NCBI GenBank assembly: GCA_949130495.1
Contig: OX422215.1
Coordinates: forward strand, 8,905,302-8,969,301
DNA: 64,000 bases
Reading direction: 5' to 3'
Source: Sambucus nigra
Lineage: Eukaryota > Streptophyta > Magnoliopsida > Dipsacales > Adoxaceae
The notes beneath the pieces are model-generated. The model was not told the origin of the DNA. It saw nothing but the letters and a program-made list of their open reading frames with translations, and searched no databases. Position numbers and translations under genes: made by a program. Below, piece after piece: positions 10,949-22,089 of this stretch. Numbering within the stretch: the stretch's first letter is position 1; each line of letters begins with the position of its first letter.

Positions 10949-13910
10949 TGTGACACCCCGACTAATTAAATACCGGGTAGCTACTCCTTTATTAAATTAA
11001 TTCAAAATGCCAAGTTGGCTCAGTTAATAGCATCACTGTCGAAAACATTTTTATTATTACTAACCACCTAGTATTTAAAAAGTAAGTTGCCAAATTTTAA
11101 TTTAAGCCTGATTAACATGCAACAAGTGTAATAAAGAATAACAACACCATTCACCATACTGAAGTAAAACGATTAACCATCACATAGTGTAAATAAAGTC
11201 TGGAGGAAAACTCCTCACTACAAATCCCACAACTGAAACAACTAAACTGAATACTGAAATAATACATGCCAAAGTCTGAAAAACTGAAATGTAAAAGGTG
11301 TCTCTAAATAGAAATGGGCAACATGCCCTACAACTGATAGATAGTGACTCTGGAATCCAAAAGATAGAAGCGTCTACATGCAAATCCCTGTAGCTTCCAC
11401 AAACATCTACAGCTCGTCACCTGAATGAGTATCCTATGCTTGGTGTCCCTGTGGCTGGGCACCTAAAATGGTTTTACAAGAAAAAGATTTGAAAAGCAAA
11501 CGGGTCAGAGCCCGAATGTGGAGTTATATTTTAAAACCTGCAAGTGCTTTAAAAACATTTAAAACATTAAATGCAAAGTACATGTTAGGACGTGCACTCA
11601 CATGATATTCTCACCTCTCGTCTAACTGCGCACTCCTAACGTAAGTACCCATCTACAACGATATAAACCACTAGCTAAGTGACATCATAACTAGCTAGAC
11701 TGTAATAGTTCCTACCCTTATTACCCGATCCTATTAACATATAACGCTCGTGATTAGATAGGGATTTAATGTAAACTCAGATGCTCAATATGCAATATAT
11801 TTCTCCATCAGCTAACTCCTTATGTTTCTCGAAACAATACCGTAATTATTTATACAACATTAACATGAATGTTCCCATTAATTAAGTGTATATTATTCAC
11901 ATCATAAATATACAATACAAGCACCCCGCGAACTAAGCTGCGGTGCACACATACTCTGCTATCCATCCCGGTACATCACGTACATAAGGATCACATATTC
12001 CGAATCTCTCAGGAATAGTTCAGATAACACAAATCACAAATAGTGGAGGCGAACACAGTCACATCACATGGGTCACGTACATACCTACGCTCCCACGATC
12101 AGCGGACTTATTAACATCCCAATAAGTCTTTCTCTGACCTATGTTCATCGAGGTACCAGTCTATATCCCCCCCGTAGGCACACAAGGATTAGAGGGTCCT
12201 AAGCGAACGCAACCTCCCGTGATAGCAAGTATGGTAGGTATGTCATACACACAATTCATATACCAATACTAAGTAAACACACGTCTTAGTAATACCGTAT
12301 TTTAATCGTAATAAATATCGCATTCTCGTACTAACTTATACTTATCACAATTTATACTATTCCGGTTTGTAATCCTATGCGCCATAATTTACTCTCGTAG
12401 TAGACACTCACGTCTCAACCCAAACCGTCCATTGAATTAAATCTCTCGTATATAAATTTATTCCTCGTAATAACTCAAAAGTCCCAATTCTATCATTACA
12501 TCATCATCGGAATGTTATCTATACCCTCGAACAAGCTTACGGGACTCCAAAAATCAAAACAGTCCAAAAAGGACCAAACTGTCAACTCGTTAGAAGTCTC
12601 GTTCGAACGAGACTGTTCGAACGAGATTCCTCTGCCAACTCGTTAGAAGTCTCGTTCGAACGAGGCTGTTCGAACGAGGTCCCAGTTCGTTCGAACGAGC
12701 TGTACCTTCTAACGATATCTCGTTCGAACGAGATATCGAACGAAATCCATTCTCGTTAGCAGCGACTGGTCAACTCGTTAGAAGCTCGTTCGAACGACCT
12801 GGGTAGGGGCTTCTAACGAGCTACCAGATTCGGCCCAGATTTTTCCCCAATTCGTTTTTCATCCATTTTAACACCTCAAATCTTCTAAACTAAGTCCCAA
12901 CAATCGTTTAAAGGTCTATAATACTAAACATATATAGTCACATCCTAACATGTTTTTAAGGGATCAATCCATCCTAACATCAATTAAATTTACAAATTTC
13001 TACCCTTTTTCCCAATATCTCAAGAACATGAACCCTAACTTTATATCATCATCAAATCCCAGAATTTAATTCATTTTAATTTCTCCTAATCACAGTTATT
13101 ATGAGAGAAATCATCTACCTATCATTCTACATGCAATTCTCTTCAAAATTTTCAAGTTCTAAACTCCAACTACATGGGTTTTCATTCAATCTTTCAAGAA
13201 CAATCAAAATTCTTCAATTTCTAACATGGAAAAGACATTCTCTGAATTTAAATGGAATAAAGTCACTTTCCTTGATTGTCTCTGAGTTTGGTGTAGGTTT
13301 GGTAGAACTTTTCTGCAGAATTTCTTCTCTCCAAGCTCCTTCTCCAATGGTGGCTTAAGGTGGCTAGGGTTTGATTTGGGGAACTTAGAAAACCTAAATG
13401 ATAACCTACGTAGCCTTCTAGGTTAATATGGGTTGGTTATGGGCTTAGTGGGTCAAATCCACATCAGATTTAATCAACCAATTTTCGTCACTTTTAATTC
13501 CTCAAAATGTAAAATTACCAAAATACCCTTTAAGTTGCCGGTATGGCCTAAAAATACCCCGGGACCCAAACTATACCCCCAGCTAGTGTTTTCTGACTAT
13601 CTCGACCCTTCCGGACGCGTTGGCGCACTCAAAACGACCATACGGATTATAGATTTTAAATTCACTTTTATTATCAAAATATTACACCGTGATGCGACGG
13701 TCCCACGCGTCTCAATAAAATTTCCAAATTGTCGTATATAAATCTCACGACAAATTTCATAATTCCAAATTCATATATAATCATATATGCACATAATCAA
13801 ATACCAACTCGTATCTCATTAGTATTTATAACCCGGATTAATTTCCAATTAATACGCATTTAATTAATTAATCCCAAAAATAAATATAGCCAAAAGTACG
13901 GGGTATTACA
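10949..13910 (-). mobile_element. Solo LTR S inserted in element B pol
   Basis: It starts TGTGACACCCCG and ends GGTATTACA on the plus strand. Read on the minus strand it begins TGTAATACCCCG, which matches the 5' side of LTRs C and D, so it is minus-oriented. It is flanked by a perfect 5-bp duplication, GTTTT (10944-10948 and 13911-13915); removing the insert with one copy rejoins the RNase H reading frame exactly. No gag, pol or primer-binding site lies inside, so this is a solo LTR left by LTR-LTR recombination. It contains seven TTCGAA palindromes at 12602-12794. The small open frames inside it (13101-13741) look accidental. Confidence 0.88.
12602..12794. repeat. Cluster of TTCGAA-centred palindromes in solo LTR S
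   Basis: TTCGAA occurs at 12602, 12616, 12655, 12669, 12690, 12723 and 12789, mostly as CGTTCGAACGA. The copy at 12713-12738 extends to a perfect 26-bp palindrome. Between them runs a second repeated word, CTCGTTAGAAG or its reverse complement CTTCTAACGAG. Related clusters are in LTR C (about 20815-20985) and the 3' LTR of D (about 28885-28960). Confidence 0.85.
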
Positions 13911-13913
13911 GTT

Positions 13914-15388
13914 TTGTTATTTATACTGATGCTTCACACCAGGGGTTGGGTTGTGTTTTTATGCATCATGGTAGAGTTATTGTTTATGCTTCTAGGCAGT
14001 TGCGTACACATGAACGTAATTATCCTACACATGATTTGGAACTTGCTGCTATTGTGTTTGCTTTGAAATTGTGGCGTCATTATCTATATGGTGAGGTATG
14101 TGAAATTTTTACTGACCATCAAAGCCTTAAGTATTTATTTACTCAGAAGGAGTTGAATTTGAGGCAGAGGCGGTGGATGGATTTAATTAAAGATTATGAT
14201 TGTACAATTCACTACCACCCAGGGAAGGCAAATGTAGTTGCACATGCTCTGAGTAGAAAGGCCTCGGGCAGGTTATCTTGTATTCAGTGTGCTAGAGTTT
14301 CCCACATCATGGAGTTGAGATTGATGGGAGTAGAATTGAAGCTAGCAGATGGGGGTAGGTTCTTTGCTCATGTAAGCGTGAGACCCTTGTTAGCTACCCA
14401 TATTCGTGATTTGCAAAGCCAAGATCCTTTTCTTGAGAAGAAACGGCAAGATGTCCGAGATGGTAAGTCTGAAGATTTTTGTATTGTGAATGATGGTTTT
14501 TTATTGTATAAGCAACGATTATGTGTGCCTAATGTGGGTGGATTGAAAGAGGAAATTTTAGATGAGGCTCATAATTCCATTTATAATATGCATCCCGATA
14601 GTACTAAAATGTATAGGGATTTAAAGGAGCATTATTGGTGGAATAATATGAAGAAGGAAATAGCTGATTTTGTTACTAGGTGCCTTATATGTCAGCAAGT
14701 GAAAGTGGAGCATCAGAAACCTACTGGTCTGCTTCAGCCATTGCCGATACTGGAATGGAAATGGGATCATGTAACGATGGATTTTGTGGTTGGGTTTCCT
14801 CGATCTCAGAAGGGGTCAGATTCGATTTGGGTAGTGGTGGATAGATTGACGAAGTCCGCTCACTTTTTAGCGGTCAAGACTACGTATACAATTGATAGGT
14901 ATGCTAGATTGTATGTTAATGAAATTATTCGATTGCATGGAGCACCGGTATCTATTGTTTCAGATAGGGACCCTACTTTTACATCCAGATTTTGGGATAG
15001 CTTGCAGTATGCTATGGGTACTAACTTAAAGTTTAGTACGGCTTTTCATCCCCAGACAGATGGGCAGTCTAAAAGGACAATACAGATTTTGGAAGATATG
15101 CTTAGAGCTTGTGTGCTTGATTTCAAAGGTAATTGGGATGAATATTTGCCTTTGATAGAATTTGCATATAACAATAGTTTTCAGTCTCCTATTGGTATGG
15201 ATCCATATGAAGCCTTGTACGGTAGACGATGTCGTACACCGATATGTTGGGGTGAAATTGGTGAAAGGAAGATAGAGGGTCCAGAATTAATTGAAGTCAC
15301 CACTGAAAAAGTGAAGATTATTCAAGATAGAATGAGAGTAGCTCAAAGCAGACAGAAAAGTTATGCGGATAAACGACGAAAAGATTAG
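13914..15388 (+). pseudogene. Element B RNase H remainder and integrase
   Basis: The frame resumes after the solo LTR with IYTDAS (RNase H catalytic Asp) and continues through YASRQLR, the [11 protein letters not shown] segment and [10 protein letters not shown]. Integrase begins with the HHCC zinc region ([13 protein letters not shown], then CLICQQVK), followed by MDFV (first Asp) and SDRD (second Asp). The third catalytic residue should be Glu in the [10 protein letters not shown] context but is Lys (AAA), which removes a metal ligand. The frame stops at TAG 15386-15388, a few codons before the C-terminal domain. Integrase inserts the element DNA into the nuclear genome; this one would be inactive even if joined. 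Confidence 0.87.
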
Positions 15389-15889
15389 GAATTCCAAAAA
15401 GGGGATTATGTGTTTCTTCGGATATCGCCATGGAAAGGAGTTATGAGGTTTGGAAAGAAAGGGAAATTAAGTCCACACTACATTGGACCTTATAAAATCC
15501 TTGAAAAAATCGGGATGGTTGACTACAAGTTAGCATTACCACCAGAGTTAGCTCGGTTACATGATGTTTCCCATGTTTCTATATTAAGAAAGTATGTAGA
15601 GGATCCTTCACATGTGTTGGTGGAACAGCCTATTGAGTTAAAGGAAGACTTGAGTTATGTGGAAGAACCACTTTCTATCATGGATAGGAAGGAACAAATA
15701 TTGAGATCAAAAGTGACCCCACTTGTGAAAGTTGTGTGGCGAAGGCATTCCATGGAAGAGGCTAAATGGGAGAGCGAGGATACGATGAAGATTAATTATC
15801 CGTATTTGTTTGATTCAGACAACCAAGGTATGTCAATTTCGGGGACGAAATTTCCTAACAGGGAGAGAGTTGTGACAACCCGAATATAA
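15389..15889 (+). pseudogene. Element B integrase C-terminal region with chromodomain-like tail
   Basis: In the same frame as the integrase after the TAG stop. It contains the GPF/Y-type module (GKLSPHYIGPYKIL), then HDVFHVS-like HDVSHVSILRKY. The tail PLSIMDRKEQILRSK, then VVWRRHS and AKWESE, is the chromodomain-like module found at the end of Tekay/Del integrases and thought to direct integration to heterochromatin. The frame ends at TAA 15887-15889, overlapping the start of the 3' LTR by 19 bases. Confidence 0.82.
15861..15870 (+). other. Polypurine tract of element B
   Basis: GGGAGAGAGT sits directly before TGTGACAACCCG, the start of the LTR; the final T breaks the purine run. It lies inside the last codons of pol. 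Confidence 0.6.
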
Positions 15890-18113
15890 TTACGATAAAT
15901 TATGTTTAAATCATGATTAGACTATGTGATATGGATAATATGTTATTAGTATATATAATGTTAAGTCATTATATTTAGTCTAATCCTAGCTTCATAAAGC
16001 ATGAAAAATGAATTAGTTACGAATGTGAGATTTTGAAGTTTTCGGTAGGAATGCTCATGTTTTAAGGCTAGTTTGAACTTTATAAAATAATAATTGACTT
16101 GGGATTAAAGCTAGATATTTGTAGACAGGTGAGTTAGGGTTGTGACACAACAAACGGTGTGTGAAACGGAGGTCCGAGTAAGAAGTTATACCAAAATTAC
16201 TAATGAAGGGTAAATTTGTCCATTCATTTAAGTGGAAATTTGTCCTTTATGCCCAATAAGTGTCTTAAATTGATTGGTTGGAGGTGGAGGTTGGATTTGG
16301 ACGACTTCAAACCCTTAGAACTATCTCCTTATTCATCCAAATTCAGCCATGAGAGATTTTAAGCTTAAAGAAAGACAATTAGGAAGTTAGGAAGAAAAAG
16401 TGAGGAGAAAATTGGAGAAAAATCCGTAGAAATTACGTAAAAGCCCCTAAGGTATTTCCATCCATAAATCTTGTTTATTTCTTGGTATTACTTATTTAAA
16501 TGATTTAAATAATAATTTTTTTACTGAAATTCCATGTCTTGATATGTACTTATGGATAGATGCAAGTTTAAGTAAACTTGAATGTGTAAACCCTTGAGAT
16601 TGTTTTGTTTAGGAACCTTATTTATTCAAACTTCCATATATTTCTCTATACTTACTAGAATTGATTGATTCCAATTGGATATTAACCTGGACTCATATGT
16701 GTATTACATATCCGAAAATCATGTTAAAATACCAATAAATGTGTCTTTGGTGAGAGTTTGAAGTTCGGGTATGAAATCTGCCCTAAGGGTGAAAGTATGT
16801 CCGCCATGTGTTCGATGTTTTGCTTGACATAGCAAACGAACCTTAAAAATTATGAAACTTTAATTCTGTATTTTTCAATATGTTTAATGATGTTGGGTAA
16901 AATATCATAGAAATTTATGATGTAGAAAAATTATGAAAATTCCTGGAAATTGAATGAACGATAAAAGAGCCTATAGGGCCGATTTGCTATGTGGAAAAGA
17001 AATAGGCATATCTTGCTCTAGGAAACTCAGAATTATGTTCCGTATTTTGTGTTGGGAATATGATATGATAAGGATTGGATTACCAAGAAAAATTAAAGAA
17101 GATTTGGGCTGTAATTTGAATATGTTAGATATCAGAACCTGAGTCTAGAGGGGATTTCATTTATAATGAATTATTTAAATTGAATAATATGATGCTTATG
17201 AATTGAGTTATGATTGAAGTTATTCTTTGGACTATTAATATTCTTATAATGATACTAATATTGTAAGAATGATAGGAAGGGAAGAAGAGATGATTGAACA
17301 AGTACCGGATAAAGGCAAGGGAAAAGCCAGTTAAACTGTCAAGGTGAGTGTACTTATGATTTGTTTCATATATAAATATGAATATAGCTCTAAGAGCGGA
17401 TTTGTTTGAATACTTCGGTTTTCAGGATTTGTTTGGATATTAAAATATCCAGGATTTGTTTGGGTCTCATGATCCAGGATTGGTTTGAATACTTCGGTAT
17501 TCAGGATTTGTTTGGATATTCAAATATCCAGGATTTGTTATTGCCAATGGGCAGAATTATTTGGATCTTATGATCCATGATTTGTTATTGCCAACGGGCA
17601 GAATTATTTGGATCTTATGATCCATGATTTGTTATTGCCAATAGGCAGGATTGTTCAGATTTTATATTCACATATTCGATATAGAATTGTTATTCTATTG
17701 CAGGGAAGGAGTGCCTCACTAAGCTTAATGATTATGGTTTATATTTTAACAATTTCAGGTTTGTACGCTGCCAGCTAGGATAATATATGACCGGTAACTT
17801 TGAGAGTTGCACCGTTAGAAGAGCTGGGGTTTAAGTATGGAGATTTTATCGTTGTCACACTGAAGATTTTGATATACTCACACATTGTATATATTGATTT
17901 AGTATGGATGAGTTGATCATAGTTAATCGTAGTATTGTATAATCTCTAATTATGACCATGATGTTGACTTCGTTATGGCACAAGAACAATATTATGTTCA
18001 TTATGCAAAAAAAAATATTGATAAAGGAATTAAATTTTCAATGGGCTCGAGATTATGATCCATTTATTCTAATAACAAATGATTAGTATGGATATTGGGT
18101 TTGGGGTGTGACA
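15871..18113 (+). mobile_element. 3' LTR of element B (2243 bp)
   Basis: Begins TGTGACAACCCG and ends GGGGTGTGACA, giving TG...CA ends. Its termini resemble those of LTRs S, C and D, but the body is different. No gene is visible inside; a 62-codon frame at 16954 is not supported. The 3' part holds the hairpin array at 17357-17660. The LTR abuts gag sequence of element C, so B inserted there. Confidence 0.85.
17357..17660 (+). repeat. Array of short hairpins with constant linker in LTR B
   Basis: A near-constant linker of the form GGATTTGTTTG (later GATTTGTTA or GAATTATTTG) alternates with short inverted repeats whose stem sequence changes. Examples in order: CATATATAAATATG, GCTCTAAGAGC, GATATTAAAATATC, GAATACTTCGGTATTC, GATATTCAAATATC, TGCCAATGGGCA, GGATCTTATGATCC, TGCCAACGGGCA and again GGATCTTATGATCC. 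At least ten units are visible with a spacing of about 25-32 bp. One stem closes a C(TTCG)G loop, which in RNA is an unusually stable tetraloop. Confidence 0.8.
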
Positions 18114-18999
18114 TGTAGTCACCTGATCTGAACCTCTTTGCAGGGTCCCCCTGGTGGGAACTCTACTCACCCTGTCTCTGCTGACCTTGAGCTGATTGTG
18201 CCCCACTGGCATCATTACCTCATATCCTGCCCTACTAGCTGGACTCCTCCACTCGTTTTCTCCCCTTTTGATGGAATCGGTGATCCTGACTGTGCAGTAG
18301 GACAGTGTTAAGTACATTCATATATGTACCCGATGAAAGGTTACCCAAAAGGTGCTGACGGATACTCCAAGTCAAGCCATCCATAAACATCTGAATTTTC
18401 TTCCCCTTAGTAGGCACCTCATCTGGCACCAAATTAATCAATCACACAAACTCTTTTCAGTACTGTGCAACTGTTTTCCCCTCCTGGGTGAGATCCAATA
18501 GTTTTCGCCTCATTTAAGTCTGAACGGAGGAAGAAAAATATTTACGGTTGAACTGCACCCAGAAGTCCTGGATAGTCATGCTGTCTCTGTCCTCGGTAGT
18601 GGTAATAGACTCCCACCACTGCAGTGTTGCTCCCACTAGCTTAAAAATAGCTAGTATCTACTTCTGAATCTGAGTGCACTCGTACATCCTCAAATGCCGC
18701 TGGATGTCCTTTTTCCACTAGCTCGTTACCACAACATCTGAACTACCTGTGAACTTTAGAGGATGTACCTTATGGAAGGCGTCTCTGACTCACTCTCAAG
18801 AAGAAGGGAAAGCGAGAGATGGTGCTGGGTCCACCACCGATGTCTGGGGTGGGGCCTGTCGCACTACGGCCAATGCTGCATTTACCGCCTCTTCTACGTT
18901 GGAGGCAACCTCCGCATCATTCATCGTACCCTGGACCAAAGTTGTCCTGACCTTGGGTTGGGAATCCCTAGGAACTCGTTGAGCACGTCTGGGAGGCAT
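18114..18999 (-). pseudogene. Element C gag, truncated by element B
   Basis: The minus strand starts at ATG 18999 (MPPRRAQRVPRDSQPK), with a basic N-terminus and an Ala-rich helix. Farther on come the capsid segments LQWWES (near 18610) and LINLVPDE (near 18435), with the following DGLTWSIRQHL and SQDHRFHQKG. The same segments occur in element D's gag (LANLVPDE, DGLAWRIRQHL, CQDHRFYLKG), so C and D are related. Several in-frame stops and at least one frameshift are present. The protein is cut at 18114, before the zinc knuckle. Confidence 0.75.
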
Positions 19000-19170
19000 C
19001 TAAAATGAGATAGAAGCTTTATAAGTCCACAGTAGATATCTCAACTAGCTGATGACGTAAAATGCGCAAATAATGAATACCACAATCCTAAATATATGGC
19101 TCTATATCAAAGAAAGCTAAGATGGAAGCATAATAAGCTTTATAGATCTTAAAGGACTCTAGAACCTGAT

Positions 19171-19182
19171 GCTCCGATACCA
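19171..19182 (-). other. Primer-binding site of element C
   Basis: On the minus strand TGGTATCGGAGC starts two bases after the LTR end. It matches the TGGTATCAGAGC site used by plant elements primed by initiator methionine tRNA, with one change. This sets the orientation of C. Confidence 0.75.
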
Positions 19183-19184
19183 CC

Positions 19185-22089
19185 TGTGACACCCTGCCTA
19201 ATTAAATACAAGGTGATCAGTCCTTTATTAATATTATTCAAAATATCCAATTAGTTCAGAGTATGCATCACCATCGAAAATTTTATCATTAACACTAATC
19301 ACCTAATATTTAAAAAGGTTGTTGTCAAAATTTTATCTTAATTAACATGAAAATAAAATAAATCAATTACCAAACACACACCATTCAATGAATCTCATAT
19401 GAAATAAAATTACTAAGGTAATAAAACACACTGGAGTAAACACATCCAGCCTAAATCTCAAATATAATAATCTATAAAAAATAAACCAATTGCTGAAAGG
19501 AATAAATAAATAGATCCACATATCTCTGACCATCTGAGTAAGTAAAAAGGGGCGACATGCCCTAATTGAAATAGCTAACTAAAAATGGAGGAATGAGAAT
19601 CATAGAGGCGACTATTACCAATTCCTGTAACTTCCACAGCAGCTACAGCTTGTCAAATGAGGAACTCATATCCTTGGTGTCCCTGTGACTAGGCACCTAA
19701 AAAGATTTAACAAAAAAAAAAGATTTTTAATAAACGAGTCAGATCCCAAGATGAAAACAGTTTAAAAATCAGCAAGTTCTTAAATAAAAACAATAACACA
19801 TATAATATACATGTTAGATCTGCTTTCTCTCACTTGAGATGCTCACCTCTCATCTAATATGCACAACTAACGCATATAATTATCCATTCTAGTTGTGTTA
19901 CCCTGCCTAACTAGCTCGAAGATAACTATTATCACACTAACAACCTCTTGTGTTTACCCGTGTCATCCATATCCCGTATTACAACATGTTTAAGGATATT
20001 TATTCATATACATAACCGTTATTCTCCTTAGTATTCTTTTCCTTACTAAGAACATTTTAAGAATCATTATTTTCATATCTACAAATTACACACAATATAA
20101 TAGGTCACAAGTATATATATATTTATCACACTATACATATATATACTAATCCTGCATCCCTGGGTTAGGACCCCTTGGTGCAATTCATACTCTACTATCA
20201 TGTCCCGGTGCATCGGTCACTGCATAGAGAACTATAGGTTCAATCCTTAGCGAACCATCAAAATAAACACACATATTGGAGGCGAAATAGTCCCAAGCCC
20301 ATGGGGTACGCACATACCTACGCACCCATATGACCGTCAACACTATCGTTCTCACTAATAGCCCGTACCTAGGTTTTATGTTCTAGTGATATGAATAAAA
20401 ATCCCCCCGAAGGCTCCTCGAGATATGATCATCCACAACGCGCAACCTTCACTCGATATCAAGTAGCGTTGGTATGTAATACACACAATAATTCATAAAA
20501 TAGGTACATACACACAACATATAATAATAATCAGGTATTCATGCAACCTAAGTCCCCGAATTCATTTGCAGTATTATTTCCCGTAGTACTCACGTTAATA
20601 TATACGCACGATTTATCTCGGTCGTTACATATTATCTAAGGACCTCTTATTCTAGCATATACCCTTAGTAGCTACTTAATCCTCTTACCACTAGTCTATG
20701 TATTGAAGTCACTCGAGGGCAGCATAGGTCATTTCCTCTCACTTGGATTAACCTTCAAAGATTTTTAAGTCGACCGGGCAACTATTAGAAATTTTAAAAT
20801 TTCGTTAGAAACGGGGTAATTTTCGTTCGAACGAATAAAGGCTCCGAAATATCGTTAGAATCTCGTTCGAATGAGTTCATTCCAATGAGATACTCCACTT
20901 TGAACGAGCTACTCTCTGAATTCTCTTTGGATTTGTCTTTGGAATCTTCATTTGAACGAGGTCGTTCGAACGAGAAAATCAAACTTCGTCCCTGACTTCT
21001 TAAGTCTGCATTTTTCCTACTTTTCATCATCCAAATTTCTCAAACTCTCGTCCTAACTCAAATACAATGATTTAAAACTATCCCCACAAGTAATAGGATG
21101 ATTACCAACATATTTTTAACATCAAATCCTTATAATTATAATCCATATTTCGATTTTATTCCTCAAATCATCAAAAACCCTAATTTCACATAATCACCAT
21201 TAATCACAACTAAACCCAGATTTAAATTCGTGAGTTCAACGTATAAAGTTCATATTCCTAATCCCCAATATATTATTATTCATCTACATGCAAAGCCTAT
21301 ACCACAATCGTAGATTTAAAACTCAATTTCAGTCCAAATTCCATAATATCATGAATAAACCACAAACTAAATTAACATGAACATTATATTCTCTAAAATT
21401 AGCAAGATAAACACTTGCCTTAATCACGAAGGGCTGAATCATCACTTGAAATTGGTATTCGCTTAATCCTCACTTCCCGATGTACACTTTCATGGCATTT
21501 TTTACGAAGGAAGGTTGAGTTTGGCCTTGGAGCTCCTAGAAATCTCTTCTCCTCCGTCCTCTCAAACCTTTTATTGGGTTTGTCATTTGATTACCCTAAA
21601 TCACCCACGTATGTGCAGTTTTATTACCCTAATTTTAGTAATTAATTCCCAAAATTTTAAAAGTCTAAAATACCCTTCGGGGTGTCAGGTTGGCCTAAAA
21701 CTGCCTCGAACCCCAAACTAAACATCCGAGTAGGCTTTTTTTATTATCTCGACCTTTTCGGATACATTGGCGTACTTAAATAGCCATCCAAATAACCAAA
21801 AATAAAATTACCTTTTAATTCCTCATTTAAGTCTCGACACGACTCACACGCGCGTCTCAACTAAGTTTACTGTAACTGTCATATTTTTCAGCCACAACAA
21901 CTTTAATATTTTCATAATCATATATTTCTTTACTCATTAAGTAATATTAGTCATAACTCACATCAATAAATACTAACTGTCCTCATGCTAGTAATTATTT
22001 AATTAAATCCGGATTAATTATCAATAAATTTTGCATTTTTAAGTCAATTAATCTCATAATTAAAATCATTAAAAATACGAGGTATTACA
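19185..22089 (-). mobile_element. 5' LTR of element C (2905 bp, minus strand)
   Basis: On the plus strand it runs from TGTGACACCCTG to ...CGAGGTATTACA. It shares terminal blocks and general layout with solo LTR S (for example the TAATTAAATAC segment after the terminus), so they are one family. It contains a TTCGAA palindrome cluster at about 20815-20985, less intact than in S. TCGGT (22090-22094) would be its target duplication; the other copy is outside the window. Confidence 0.8.

Larger units (their letters stand above)
8113..18113 (+). mobile_element. Element B: Ty3/gypsy chromovirus of Tekay/Del type, 5' LTR outside window
   Basis: Gag with two zinc knuckles, protease, RT, RNase H, integrase and a chromodomain-like tail occur in that order, followed by a purine tract and a 2243-bp 3' LTR. 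This is the known chromovirus order, and the tail plus long LTR favour Tekay/Del. The 5' LTR and primer-binding site have been pushed out of view by element A, which sits in the leader. Solo LTR S splits the RNase H. Element B itself lies in the gag of minus-strand element C, whose sequence starts right after 18113. It carries far fewer lesions than D. Confidence 0.88.
18114..22089 (-). mobile_element. Element C: minus-strand Ty3/gypsy element, 5' LTR and gag only
   Basis: On the minus strand the order is LTR (22089 to 19185), primer-binding site (19182 to 19171), leader, gag ATG at 18999, and gag up to 18114, where element B interrupts it. Pol and the 3' LTR must lie beyond B, left of the window. 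C itself lies in the 5' LTR of D: the bases after 22089 match an internal position of D's 3' LTR (near 30186). Confidence 0.82.

Noticed and set aside
12602..12794. Heat-shock elements, from the TTC...GAA words
   Set aside because: Heat-shock elements need a 2-bp gap between TTC and GAA units; here TTCGAA has none, and the spacing between sites is irregular.
13101..13741. Two plus-strand open frames of 85 and 102 codons
   Set aside because: They lie inside solo LTR S, have no recognisable domain, and the other members of the LTR family show no matching frame.
17357..17660. CRISPR-like reading of the hairpin array (constant repeat, variable spacer)
   Set aside because: The variable parts are short palindromes that recur (some identical), not unique spacers. 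It lies in an LTR of a plant element.
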